A DNA stretch of 64,000 bases, taken from Isoptericola peretonis (GTDB lineage: Bacteria > Actinomycetota > Actinomycetes > Actinomycetales > Cellulomonadaceae). Each line of letters opens with the position of its first letter. Positions within the stretch are counted from its first letter, which is position 1. Positions 46,094 through 54,721 of this stretch are shown in pieces. The notes under the pieces were generated by a model, which saw only the letters and a list, made by a program, of their open reading frames with translations, was not told the DNA's origin and ran no database searches. Made by a program: the position numbers and the translations under genes. The stretch is taken from assembly GCA_023241745.1 (NCBI GenBank), contig JALQCY010000005.1, positions 62,001-126,000 of the forward strand, read 5' to 3'.

Positions 46094-46828
46094 ATGCCTC
46101 CCGCGCACGCGCCCGCCAGGGCACCGCTCCCCCGCCGGACGCGTCGCGCAGCACTGGTCGGGGTGGCCTGCACCCTGCTGGTGACCTTGGCGCTCGTGAC
46201 CGGCGACCTGCTCTACCGGCTCGACGACGGCGTCGCGACCGACCCGTCCTCGCCCTGGAAGATCGACGAGGACCGCTCGGTCGCGGAGCTCGTCGCCTCG
46301 GCCGCGCTGCTCGTCGCGGCGGCGCTCCTGGCACGGCGCGCCCGGACCCTCCCGCAGTCGCCGGTGCTCGCGGCCTGGGCGGCCGTCCTCCTGCTGGTGG
46401 TCGCCGACGACCTGCTGCGGATCCACGAGACGGTCGGGGGCGCCGTGGCGTCCCGGGCCGGGCTGACGGAGGCGTTCGGCCTGGACCCGCAGGGCTGGGG
46501 CGAGCTCGCCGTGTGGGGCGTGCTCGGCGCCGTCTCCCTGGCCGTGCTCGTCGCCACCTTCCTGCGCAGCGGCCCGACGGCGCGCCGCGTGTCGTGGTGG
46601 CTGCTCGGCTGCGTCGGCGTGCTGGGGCTCGCCGCGGTCGGCGTCGACATGCTCGCGATCGTCGTCGAGCCGTTCGTGGCGGGCGACGTCAGCTGGGTCG
46701 TCGCCATGCTCGAGTCCGCCGGCGAGCTGGTCGCCGCCGGGCTGTTCCTCACGGTCGCGTGGTGCTTCCACCGGGCGACCGCCACCGTGCCCGCGCCCTC
46801 CCCGGAGGCCGTCGCCGTGCCGGCCTGA
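46094..46828 (+). CDS. Multi-pass membrane protein, function unknown
   Basis: The 244-residue product has about six hydrophobic helices (near residues 20-40, 66-84, 93-108, 139-156, 170-190 and 200-225). A distinctive soluble loop between helices 3 and 4 holds DDLLRIHETVGG. Regularly spaced acidic residues in DDLLRIHE and near helix 5 (GVDMLAIVVE) could be functional. I do not recognise a family. The ATG at 46094 follows TACGCT by seven bases (46081-46086), so it appears leaderless. It converges on the FAD/Fe-S gene with two bases between stops. Confidence 0.75.
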   Translation: MPPAHAPARAPLPRRTRRAALVGVACTLLVTLALVTGDLLYRLDDGVATDPSSPWKIDEDRSVAELVASAALLVAAALLARRARTLPQSPVLAAWAAVLLLVVADDLLRIHETVGGAVASRAGLTEAFGLDPQGWGELAVWGVLGAVSLAVLVATFLRSGPTARRVSWWLLGCVGVLGLAAVGVDMLAIVVEPFVAGDVSWVVAMLESAGELVAAGLFLTVAWCFHRATATVPAPSPEAVAVPA

Positions 46829-46830
46829 GG

Positions 46831-49800
46831 TCACAGGCGCTCGGCGATGACCTCCACCAGCGCCTTGCCCTCGACCCCCTGCAGCTGCACCGCCTGGGTG
46901 CGGCACGAGAACCCGTCGGCCACGAGCTCCGTGCCGGGCGCGGCCTCGCGCAGCGCGGGCAGCAGCGCGTTCTCGGCCACGGCCACCGACACGTCGTAGT
47001 GGCCCTTCTGCATGCCGAAGTTGCCGGCGAGCCCGCAGCACCCCGCCAGCACCGTGATCTCGGCGCCCGCGGCGCGCAGCAGCGCCTCGTCGGCGTCGAA
47101 GCCCATCACCGAGTGCTGGTGGCAGTGCGGCTGCACGACCGCCGTGACGTCGGACAGGTCGGGGATCGACCAGCCTGACTCTGCGGGCGGCGCCGTCTCG
47201 GGGGACGTGAGCAGCTCGGCCAGGGTGCGGGTCGCCTCGGCGACGGCCTTGGCGCGGGGGTCGTCGGGGAAGAGGTCCAGCAGGTCGGAGCGCAGCACGG
47301 CCGTGCACGACGGCTCCAGCCCGAGGATCGGGATGCCGTTCACGGCGTACGGCCCCAGCACGGACAGCAGCGACGACAGTCGCCGGCGCGCACCGTCGAG
47401 CTGCCCCGTCGAGATCCAGGTGAGCCCGCAGCACGCCTGCTGGTCGGGCACGACGACGTCGTAGCCGGCCTCGGTGAGGACCTTCACCGCGGCCTGCGGC
47501 ACGGACGGCGCGAGGGCGTCGCTGAACGAGTCCGCCCAGAGCACCACCCGAGGCCGCTCCGACCCGGGCCGGTCGCCGGGTCGCTGACCGGCCGCGAGCC
47601 CCGGCACGCCGTGCGACGCCCAGCCGCGCTTCCACCAGGTGCGGAACGGGATCTCGGCGAACCGCGGCACCTGGCGGCGGGTGTCCATGCCGCCGGCCCA
47701 CAGCACCGCCTTGGCGATCCACGGCACGCCGAGCAGCGCGTTGACGAACCGCGGCATCCCGCCGGCCAGCCGCGCCCAGCGGGGCAGCCAGCCCAGGGCG
47801 TAGTGGTCCACGGGGCGCAGCTTCCCCTTGTACGTCCGGTGCAGCACCTCGGACTTGTACTGGGCCATGTCGACGCCGGCGGGGCAGTCCGAGGAGCACG
47901 CCTTGCAGCTCAGGCACAGGTCGAGCGACTCGTGCACCTCGGGCGCCGTCAGCCCGCCCACGAGGGTGCCGTTCACGGCCTCCTGCAGCACGCGGGCCCG
48001 GCCGCGGGTGACGTCCTTCTCGTCCTTCGTCGCCTGGTAGCTCGGGCACATGAACCCGCCCGAGGCGTGGTTGTCCGCCCGGCACTTGCCGACTCCGACG
48101 CAACGGTGCACGGCCGTCGTGAGGTCGTGGTGGTCGTGCGCGAACGAGAAGCCGGTGTGCCCCGCCTTCTTCGCGATGCCGCGCAGCCGGCCGGAGCCCA
48201 CGAGGCCCCGCTCCCCCACCGGCAGGGTGGAGAGCACGGGCTTCGCGGCCGGGCGGCGCAGGTCGGCGTCGACGGCCGCCGGCCGCACCACGACACCCGG
48301 GTTGAGCAGGTCGTCCGGGTCGAAGAGCGCCTTGAACCGCTCCATGAGCCGGATCGCCTCCGGCGAGTACATCAGCGGCAGCAGCTCGGACCGGGCGCGG
48401 CCGTCGCCGTGCTCGCCGGACAATGACCCGCCGTGGTACGCCACGAGGCGGGCGGCGTCGGTCATGAACGTGCGCAGCACCGAGCCGGACTTCTCCATCG
48501 GGATGTCGATGCGCAGGTGCACGCACCCGTCGCCGAAGTGCCCGTACGGGAGGCCGTCGACGCCGTAGCGCTCCATGAGGGCCTCGAGGTCGCGCAGGTA
48601 CGCGCCCAGCCGCTCGGGCGGGACGGCGGAGTCCTCCCAGCCGGGCCAGGCCTGCTCACCCGCGGGCGTCCGGCCGGCGAGCCCGGCCCCGTCGGCGCGG
48701 ATCTGCCACATCTTGGTGGCGTCGGGTCCCGCCGGCAGCACCAGCGACGACATCGCGGACGACGACGTGACGACGGCCTCGGCCCGGGCGCTCGCCTCCT
48801 CCTGGCTGGCGCCGCCGACCTCGATCATCAGCCAGCCCGCACCCTCGGGCAGGGCCGGCACCGACGCCTCGCCCTTGGCGCGCCGCACGACGTCGACCAG
48901 GCGCGCGTCCAGGCCCTCGACCGCGAGCGGCTTGTGACCCAGCAGGTGCGGCACGTCGTCGGCCGCCGACGGCATGTCGGGGTAGCCGAGCACGACCAGC
49001 GTGGGCGCCGTCGGCACCGGCACCATCCGCAGCGTGGCGCCGAGCACGGTGACCAGCGTGCCCTCGGTGCCGACCAGCGCCTTGGCCAGGTCGGAGCCGT
49101 TCTCCGGCAGCAGGTGCTCCAGGGAGTAGCCGGAGACCTGGCGCCCGAACCGGCCGAACTGCGTGCGGATGAGCGCGAGGTTCTCGCGCACCAGCTCCGC
49201 CAGGCCCGGCACGGCGGCGAACGTCGCGTCCCCGCGCCCCGCGGTGAAGCGGCGCCCCCGACCGTCGACGACGTCGAGCTCCACGACGTTGTCGGCCGTG
49301 CGGCCGTAGGCCACGGCGTGCGGGCCGCACGCGTTGTTGCCGATCATCCCGCCGAGCGTCGCGCGGTTCTGCGTGGACGGGTCCGGGCCGAACCGCAGGC
49401 CGTGGGCGGCGCCCGCCCGCTGCAGCGCCGACATCACGGTGCCGGGCTCGACGACGGCCGTGCCCGCCTCCGGGTCGACCGAGACCACCTGGTTCAGGTG
49501 CCGGGAGAAGTCGAGCACCGCGCCCGTGCCGACCGCGTTGCCGGCCACCGACGTGCCCGCGCCGCGCGCCGTCACCGGGATGGAGAGCTCGCGCAGCACC
49601 TCGAGACCGCGCACCACGTCGCGCGAGCTGCGCGGGAAGGCCACGACGTCCGGCACCACGCGGTAGTTGGAGGCGTCCGTGGAGTACTCCGCGCGACGGC
49701 GGGAGCTGGCGTCGACGTCCCCCGCGATGACGGTCCGCAGCGCGGAGACGACGGCCGCGCGGGCCTCGTCCGCCGCCCGCCTGGCCGCGCTCTCCGCCTC

Positions 49801-49866
49801 GTCACGGGTGGGCGCGACGTCCGCGCCGCCCTCCGGGGTCGGGGTCGTCGGGGTCTGGGCTGGCAC
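46831..49866 (-). CDS. FAD-binding and (4Fe-4S)-binding oxidoreductase (fused GlcD/DLD- and GlcF-like)
   Basis: This 1011-residue protein has an N-terminal FAD-binding PCMH domain (VTARGAGTSVAG and FGPDPSTQNRATLGGMIGNNACGPHAVAYG), the FAD-linked oxidase C-terminal domain (GHFGDGCVHLRID, SGEHGDGRARSELL), then an Fe-S domain with CVGVGKC near 588-594 and CLSCKACSSDCPAG near 650-663, and two CCG-type domains (CCGLTWISTGQ near 809 and CCGLAGNFGMQ near 940). It probably oxidises a 2-hydroxy acid such as D-lactate or glycolate and passes electrons to the membrane quinone pool. The GTG at 49866 follows CAGAAT by six bases (49873-49878). The exact substrate is unknown. Confidence 0.92.
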   Translation of the reverse strand: MPAQTPTTPTPEGGADVAPTRDEAESAARRAADEARAAVVSALRTVIAGDVDASSRRRAEYSTDASNYRVVPDVVAFPRSSRDVVRGLEVLRELSIPVTARGAGTSVAGNAVGTGAVLDFSRHLNQVVSVDPEAGTAVVEPGTVMSALQRAGAAHGLRFGPDPSTQNRATLGGMIGNNACGPHAVAYGRTADNVVELDVVDGRGRRFTAGRGDATFAAVPGLAELVRENLALIRTQFGRFGRQVSGYSLEHLLPENGSDLAKALVGTEGTLVTVLGATLRMVPVPTAPTLVVLGYPDMPSAADDVPHLLGHKPLAVEGLDARLVDVVRRAKGEASVPALPEGAGWLMIEVGGASQEEASARAEAVVTSSSAMSSLVLPAGPDATKMWQIRADGAGLAGRTPAGEQAWPGWEDSAVPPERLGAYLRDLEALMERYGVDGLPYGHFGDGCVHLRIDIPMEKSGSVLRTFMTDAARLVAYHGGSLSGEHGDGRARSELLPLMYSPEAIRLMERFKALFDPDDLLNPGVVVRPAAVDADLRRPAAKPVLSTLPVGERGLVGSGRLRGIAKKAGHTGFSFAHDHHDLTTAVHRCVGVGKCRADNHASGGFMCPSYQATKDEKDVTRGRARVLQEAVNGTLVGGLTAPEVHESLDLCLSCKACSSDCPAGVDMAQYKSEVLHRTYKGKLRPVDHYALGWLPRWARLAGGMPRFVNALLGVPWIAKAVLWAGGMDTRRQVPRFAEIPFRTWWKRGWASHGVPGLAAGQRPGDRPGSERPRVVLWADSFSDALAPSVPQAAVKVLTEAGYDVVVPDQQACCGLTWISTGQLDGARRRLSSLLSVLGPYAVNGIPILGLEPSCTAVLRSDLLDLFPDDPRAKAVAEATRTLAELLTSPETAPPAESGWSIPDLSDVTAVVQPHCHQHSVMGFDADEALLRAAGAEITVLAGCCGLAGNFGMQKGHYDVSVAVAENALLPALREAAPGTELVADGFSCRTQAVQLQGVEGKALVEVIAERL

Positions 49867-49935
49867 GCGCCGATTCTGCCATTCGTGCCCGCGGGCTGCC
49901 GACGGGTCCACGCGACCGCCCCGACCCGTGCCCGT

Positions 49936-50994
49936 TCAGCGGTCGCGCTCGGCCCGCTCCCGGGCCGCGCGCACCGCCTCCACCTCGGCCTTGCGGGAGT
50001 CCCGGAGCGCCTTCTCCAGCTCGCGCACCCGCTTCTGCGCCTCGCGCACGCGCTTGTCGGCCTCCTTGCGCCGGGCGGCCGCCTTCTTGACCTTCGCGTC
50101 GGACGTGTAGCGCTGCGCGAGGGCGAGCGCCTCGGCGACGCCCTCCTCCTCGGGCACGCAGCCGGGCACCGCCCCCGCGTCCGGCCCGCCCGCCGCCTCG
50201 CGCGCGGCGACGTAGGCGGCGATCCCGTCGAGCGTGCGCTCCAGGCCCCAGCCGACGTCCTCCTCGTCGTCGAAGGTGCTGGTGCCGTAGGCGGCGTAGG
50301 TGCCGCGCTCCACGATGGGGCGCAGGTACGGGAAGCGGACCTCGTCGACGAGCATGCGCAGCGCGTCGGCGAGGCCGGGGCCGACCTCGGCCGCGGCGTC
50401 CGTACCGGCGGTGTTGGCCTGCGCCAGGTCGCGGTCCAGCCCGGCGGCGTTCCGGACGTAGCCGTTGAGGAGCAGGATGGTCGCGATCTTCTCCGCGTCG
50501 TCGAGGGGGGTCGAGCGCAGGGCACGCAGCCCGGCGTCGAGGGCCCGCAGGCTCGCGGGCGTGACGGGCGCCCCGGTGACGGGGACGTCGAGCACCCACG
50601 GGTGCCGCCGGAAGAGCTCGAAGGTGAACACCGCCCACTCGCGCAGCTCGGCCCGCCAGTCGGCCGGCTCGTGCGCGGGCGGGAACTCCAGGTCCAGCGC
50701 CACCTCCTGCATGAGCAGCAGGAGGTCGTCCTTGCTCGTGACGTACCGGTACAGCGACATCGTGGTGAAGCCGAGGCTCTTGGCGACGCGCGCCATGGAG
50801 ACGCCCGCGAGGCCCTCGGCGTCGGCGATCTCGACGGCGGCCTCGACGATGCGCTCGATGCTGAGCTCCCGTCGCGGCACCCGCTCCGGCCGCTCGGCCA
50901 CGCCCCACGCGAGCGCGAGGCGCGGCGGAAGCTCGGGCAGGTCCGGATCGGGCAGGTCGGTCTCCGGCAGGTCCGTCTCCGGCGTGTCCGTCAT
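49936..50994 (-). CDS. TetR/AcrR family regulator of the DrrAB-type exporter
   Basis: The 352-residue protein is long for a TetR. Residues 1-45 are acidic and Pro-rich. The helix-turn-helix is at about 48-95 (LSIERIVEAAVEIADAEGLAGVSMARVAKSLGFTTMSLYRYVTSKDDL), typical of the class with a TetR_C_1-like ligand domain. Residues 285-352 are a basic coiled coil (KVKKAAARRKEADKRVREAQKRVRELEKALRDSRKAE), an unusual addition. It is the third gene after the ABC exporter genes on the same strand, but a strong hairpin separates it from the permease. Confidence 0.9.
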   Translation of the reverse strand: MTDTPETDLPETDLPDPDLPELPPRLALAWGVAERPERVPRRELSIERIVEAAVEIADAEGLAGVSMARVAKSLGFTTMSLYRYVTSKDDLLLLMQEVALDLEFPPAHEPADWRAELREWAVFTFELFRRHPWVLDVPVTGAPVTPASLRALDAGLRALRSTPLDDAEKIATILLLNGYVRNAAGLDRDLAQANTAGTDAAAEVGPGLADALRMLVDEVRFPYLRPIVERGTYAAYGTSTFDDEEDVGWGLERTLDGIAAYVAAREAAGGPDAGAVPGCVPEEEGVAEALALAQRYTSDAKVKKAAARRKEADKRVREAQKRVRELEKALRDSRKAEVEAVRAARERAERDR

Positions 50995-51038
50995 GGGTTC
51001 ATCATCCCCGACCGGTTCGTGCCGTCCAGCATCGTCGT

Positions 51039-51089
51039 GGGTGGGCTCGCGGCCCCGTCTCGCGTCGAGACGGGGCCGCGGGCCCACCC
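51039..51089 (-). terminator. 24-bp hairpin between the exporter permease and tetR
   Basis: Arms 51039-51062 and 51066-51089 pair over 24 bp with one G-U-type mismatch and a CGT loop. It lies 17 bases past the permease stop and 45 bases before the tetR start. It would reduce read-through from the exporter into tetR. Confidence 0.7.
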
Positions 51090-51105
51090 CCAGCGGCGTC
51101 CATGC

Positions 51106-51924
51106 TCAGCGTGCGGTGCGACGGCGGTACAGGACGCCCCCGACGACGATGCTCGCCACGAGGAAGCCCACCAGCCAGATGCATGCCGTGACGATCGTGC
51201 CGGCGTCGGGCGCACCCATGAGCAGCCCGCGGACGGACTCGATGATCGGCGTGAACGGCTGGTTCTCGGCGAAGCCGTGCAGCCAGTCGGGCATGGTCTC
51301 GACCTGGACGAAGCCGGAGCTGAGGTAGGGCACGAACAGGAAGATCATGTTCACCGACATCGACGCCTCGACGCTGAGCACCAGCCCGAACGCCACGCTG
51401 ATCCACGTGAACGTCAGCACGGAGAGCACGGCGAAGGCGACGAAGCCCAGCCAGTCGCCGAGCGCGGCGCCCGGGCCGAAGCCGTACGCGAGCGCCACGA
51501 GCAGCACCACGGCCGCGGAGGCGAGGTTGCGCACGACGCTCGCGATGACGTGTCCCCACAGGGCGGAGGGCCCGAAGATCGGGAGGGTCTTGAAGCGGTC
51601 GATCGTGCCCGTCGTCATGTCCTGGGCCACCCCGACCGCCGCGGTGGCGGAATTCATGCCCAGGCACATGATGAGCACCCCCGGCACCACGTAGTCGATG
51701 TAGTCGCCGCTGCCGCCCGAGATCGCCCCGCCGAAGATCACGACGAACACGGTCATGATGAGCACGGGCAGCGCGAACGCGGTGATCAGCCCGTCGATCG
51801 AGCGCAGGGAGCGGCGCGCCTCGCGCCGGGACATGGTCACGACGTCGCGCAGCGGCGCCCCGTGCACGGGGCGGGACGGCGCGGGCGCGGTCCGGGCGGC
51901 CGGGGCCGGCAGGGTGGTGGTCAT
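51106..51924 (-). CDS. ABC-2 type exporter permease (DrrB-like)
   Basis: The 272-residue protein has a short disordered N terminus, then six hydrophobic helices in the ABC2_membrane layout (about 48-68, 77-96, 123-145, 152-175, 182-200 and 242-262). The signature region ENQPFTPIIESVRGLLMG lies before the last helix, as in DrrB and NodJ relatives. It partners the ATPase encoded upstream with an ATGA overlap. Drug or lipid export is usual; the substrate is unknown. Confidence 0.92.
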   Translation of the reverse strand: MTTTLPAPAARTAPAPSRPVHGAPLRDVVTMSRREARRSLRSIDGLITAFALPVLIMTVFVVIFGGAISGGSGDYIDYVVPGVLIMCLGMNSATAAVGVAQDMTTGTIDRFKTLPIFGPSALWGHVIASVVRNLASAAVVLLVALAYGFGPGAALGDWLGFVAFAVLSVLTFTWISVAFGLVLSVEASMSVNMIFLFVPYLSSGFVQVETMPDWLHGFAENQPFTPIIESVRGLLMGAPDAGTIVTACIWLVGFLVASIVVGGVLYRRRTAR

Positions 51925-52925
51925 CGGAGCGCCTCCTCGGCGGTGCGGTCGGTGGGGGTGTCGGTCGGGGTCGCGGCGGCCGCACCGGCCGGGCGGTTCC
52001 CGGTCAGCGCGAGGAAGACGTCGTCGAGGGTCGGCTTGACGACGCTCACGCCCGCGACCGCGAGGCCCCCGGCCTCGGCCCGGTCGAGGACGTCGCGGAT
52101 CGCGCGCACCGGCTCGGCGCTCGGGAAGGTCAGGGCGAGCGCCTTCGTGTCCTCCTCGGCCGCCTCGATGCCGGCGACGCCGAGCCCCCGGGCCGCCGCG
52201 AGGCTCGCGACGTCGTCGAACGAGACGCGCACGTGGTCGCCTGCCACGAGCCCCTTGAGCTCGGTGGCCGTGCCTCGCGCGGCGATCCGGCCCTCGGCGA
52301 GGACGGCGATCGTGTCGGCGAGGCGGTCGGCCTCCTCGAGGTACTGGGTGGTGAGCAGGATGGTGGTGCCGTCGGCGGCCAGCCCTCGCACGACCTCCCA
52401 CAGCTGTGACCGGGACGCCGGGTCCAGGCCGGTGGTGGGCTCGTCGAGCACCAGCACGTCGGGGTCAGCGACCAGGCTGATGGCCAGGTCGAGCCGCCGG
52501 CGCATGCCACCGGAGTAGGTGCTCACGCGGCGTCGCGCGGCGTCGGTGAGGTCGAACCGCGCGAGCAGCTCCGCCGCGCGCCTGCGCACCGCGGACCGCG
52601 GCAGGTGCGCGAGGTCGGCCATCATGACGAGGTTCTCCTCGCCCGTCTGGAACTCGTCGACGGACGCGTACTGACCGGTCAGCGCGATGCTGCGTCGCAC
52701 GGCTCCCGGGTTCTTGACGACGTCGGCGCCCGCGATCGTGGCGCTGCCGCCGTCGGGGTGCACCAGCGTGGTGAGGATGTTGACGGTGGTGGTCTTGCCG
52801 GCGCCGTTCGGGCCGAGCAGGGCGAAGATCTCGCCGCGCCGGACGGTGAGGTCGACGCCGCGCAGGACGGCGGTGCGCCCGTAGGACTTGCGCAGCCCCC
52901 GCACCGCGATCATCGGGTCGTTCAT
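51921..52925 (-). CDS. ABC exporter ATP-binding protein (DrrA-like)
   Basis: The 334-residue ATPase shows Walker A LLGPNGAGKTT near 36-46, the Q loop in ALTGQYASVDE, the signature YSGGMRRRLDLA, Walker B VLVLDEPTTGLD, and the DrrA-type C-terminal extension ending in KPTLDDVFLALTG. These fit the daunorubicin-resistance family. The ATG at 52925 has GAGGGG seven bases upstream. The gene begins an operon with the permease and lies next to operator-like repeats. Confidence 0.94.
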   Translation of the reverse strand: MNDPMIAVRGLRKSYGRTAVLRGVDLTVRRGEIFALLGPNGAGKTTTVNILTTLVHPDGGSATIAGADVVKNPGAVRRSIALTGQYASVDEFQTGEENLVMMADLAHLPRSAVRRRAAELLARFDLTDAARRRVSTYSGGMRRRLDLAISLVADPDVLVLDEPTTGLDPASRSQLWEVVRGLAADGTTILLTTQYLEEADRLADTIAVLAEGRIAARGTATELKGLVAGDHVRVSFDDVASLAAARGLGVAGIEAAEEDTKALALTFPSAEPVRAIRDVLDRAEAGGLAVAGVSVVKPTLDDVFLALTGNRPAGAAAATPTDTPTDRTAEEALR

Positions 52926-52946
52926 GGCCGTTCCCCTCGGTTCGGT

Positions 52947-53003
52947 GTGTATGACGTACACGAGCGTACGGCATACACAGCGCGTTGGCTATACACGCTG
53001 TGT
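52947..53003. promoter_or_regulatory. Operator region upstream of the DrrAB operon
   Basis: GTGTA-TGACG-TACAC (52947-52961) is a perfect 5-bp-arm palindrome. It is followed by ACACAGCG (52975-52982) and its exact reverse complement CGCTGTGT (52996-53003). ATACAC words recur at 52973, 52991 and 53010. This looks like a cluster of TetR sites for the regulator of this operon, in the 135-bp gap shared with the divergent epimerase gene. Confidence 0.55.
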
Positions 53004-53060
53004 GCCCAATACACGCCGGTTGCCCGAGCGTCCGGACGCGCTCCCCGCTACGGTCGGACC

Positions 53061-54122
53061 GTGCGCGTCGTCGTCGTGGGAGCCAGCGGGAACGTCGGGA
53101 CGGCTGTGCTGCGAGCCCTGGACCGCGAACCCGCCGTCACCTCGGTCGTGGGGGTCGCCCGGCGGGTGCCGCGCGCCGACGGGAGCAGCACCGTGGCGTA
53201 CCCCCACAGCGCGGCGGAGTGGGTCCGCGTCGACCTCACCGACACCGCGGACGCCGTCGTCCGCGGCCTCGACGAGGCATTTCTCGGGGCGGACGCCGTC
53301 ATCCACCTGGCCTGGGCCCCGCCGTCGGCCAAGAACTCCTCCCAGGCCCGCCGGCTCAACCTCGACGGCTCCCGGGCCGTCGCCGACGCCGTCGTCCGCG
53401 GCGGCGTGCCGCACCTGGTGCTCGGCTCGACCTCCGGGGTCTACTCCCCCGGGCCCGAGGACGGCAGCCCCGTCACCGAGGAGTGGCCCCGGCGCGGCGT
53501 GCCGACCTCCGCGTACGCGGTGCAGAAGGCCGCCGTCGAGCGGATGTTCGACGAAATCGCCGACACCCACCCGCGACTCGTCGTGACGCGGGTGCGCCCC
53601 GCGCTCATGCTGCAGCGCGAGGCGGGGGCCGAGCTCGGTCGCTACTTCCTCGGCTCGCTGGGGACGCGCGCCCTGCGGCTCGCAGCCAGGCGGGCGCCCG
53701 AGGGCGCGCTGCTGCCGGCGGTCCCCGCGCCCGACGGCCTCCGCCTCCAGGTCATGCACACCGACGACGCCGCCGAGGCGTACCGCGCGGTGGTGGTCGG
53801 ACGGCACCCGGGTGCCTTCAACCTCGCCCCCGAGGGCTGGCTGACCGGCGACGACCTCGCCGACCTGCTCGCGGGTGGGCGCAAGGTCGCCGTCGCCCCG
53901 GACCTCGCCCGGCGGGGCCTCTCGATCGCCTCGCGGCTGCGGCTCGCCCCGATCGACGTCGGCTGGTACGACATGGCCCGCGCCGACGTCGTCCTCGACG
54001 CGTCGCGCGCCCGCGAGCTGCTGCACTGGGCACCCGTCCACGACCCGCGCGAGGTGCTGCGCGAGACCGTCGAGGGCGTCATCGCCGGCACCGGCGCGGG
54101 GTCACCCCCGCTGCTGGGCTGA
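53061..54122 (+). CDS. NAD-dependent epimerase/dehydratase family protein
   Basis: The 353-residue product is an extended short-chain dehydrogenase. It has the NAD-binding VVVVGASGNVGTAVLRAL near 3-20, VIHLAWAPP, GSTSGVYSPG near 123-132, and the active-site YxxxK in SAYAVQKAAVERMF. These are typical of atypical, sugar- or lipid-active members. The GTG at 53061 lies six bases after TACGGT (53049-53054), so it is leaderless. Its 3' end overlaps the convergent MarR gene by 21 bases. The substrate is unknown. Confidence 0.88.
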   Translation: MRVVVVGASGNVGTAVLRALDREPAVTSVVGVARRVPRADGSSTVAYPHSAAEWVRVDLTDTADAVVRGLDEAFLGADAVIHLAWAPPSAKNSSQARRLNLDGSRAVADAVVRGGVPHLVLGSTSGVYSPGPEDGSPVTEEWPRRGVPTSAYAVQKAAVERMFDEIADTHPRLVVTRVRPALMLQREAGAELGRYFLGSLGTRALRLAARRAPEGALLPAVPAPDGLRLQVMHTDDAAEAYRAVVVGRHPGAFNLAPEGWLTGDDLADLLAGGRKVAVAPDLARRGLSIASRLRLAPIDVGWYDMARADVVLDASRARELLHWAPVHDPREVLRETVEGVIAGTGAGSPPLLG

Positions 54123-54602
54123 AGGGAGCAGCCCCGGGTCGATCGCCGCGACGACGGTGGCGGACGCCGACCCCAGCGCCGCGAGCTGGTCGTCGCTCAA
54201 CGCGTCGACGACCAGGCGCCGCACCTCGCGCACGTGCCCCGGGGCGGCTGACACGAGCTTCTGCCATCCGGCCTCGGTGAGCCGCGCCTCCATCCGCCGG
54301 CGACCGTCCGAGCAGGCCCTACGCTCGACCAGGCCGGAGCGCTCGAGCCGCCCGACGGCGTGCGACAGACGGGACAGCGAGCCGCGGGACAGCGCGGCCA
54401 GGTCGGACATGCCGACGGTCCGCTCCGGCGCCTCGCCGAGAGCGACGAGCACGTGGTACTCGAACAGGTTGAGGCCTGCGTCGGCGCGCAGCTGGGCGTC
54501 GAGCGTGGCGGGAAGCGTCATGAGCAGCGCGGCGACGGACGCCCAGCTGCACTGCTGGTCGTCGGTGAGCCACAGGACTTCCTCGGGCGGGGCGGACGGC
54601 AT
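54102..54602 (-). CDS. MarR family transcriptional regulator
   Basis: The 166-residue protein has the winged-helix MarR fold (LNLFEYHVLVALGEAPERTVGMSDLAALSRGSLSRLSHAVGRLERSGLVERRACSDGRRRMEARLTEAG, with the wing RRACSDGRR). The ATG at 54602 lies five bases after TACGAT (54608-54613), so it is leaderless. It is divergent from the azoreductase gene, with paired TTGAA-type sites between them, which fits a redox- or phenolic-responsive repressor of azoR. Confidence 0.9.
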   Translation of the reverse strand: MPSAPPEEVLWLTDDQQCSWASVAALLMTLPATLDAQLRADAGLNLFEYHVLVALGEAPERTVGMSDLAALSRGSLSRLSHAVGRLERSGLVERRACSDGRRRMEARLTEAGWQKLVSAAPGHVREVRRLVVDALSDDQLAALGSASATVVAAIDPGLLPSAQQRG

Positions 54603-54620
54603 GCCCCATCGTAGGCTGAC

Positions 54621-54677
54621 TTGAATGATCAACCTGGCGCGGGTACGTTCGCCCCGTCCGTTGTATTGAACATTCAA
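54621..54677. promoter_or_regulatory. Two MarR-type operators between marR and azoR
   Basis: TTGAATGATCAA (54621-54632) and TTGAACATTCAA (54666-54677) are related 12-bp palindromes, the second with perfect 5-bp arms, 45 bp apart. They also lie within a longer exact inverted repeat: GACTTGAATG (54618-54627) matches CATTCAAGTC (54671-54680). The first site overlaps the marR promoter and the second overlaps the azoR promoter region. Confidence 0.75.
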
Positions 54678-54721
54678 GTCCGCGTCTCGCGACGACGGGC
54701 GCACCCGGAGGACCACCGCTC

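Noticed and set aside
48433..52518. A 1361-codon plus-strand frame across the FAD/Fe-S, tetR and ABC genes.
   Set aside because: Same reason: it is the mirror of well-supported genes and has no recognisable domain.
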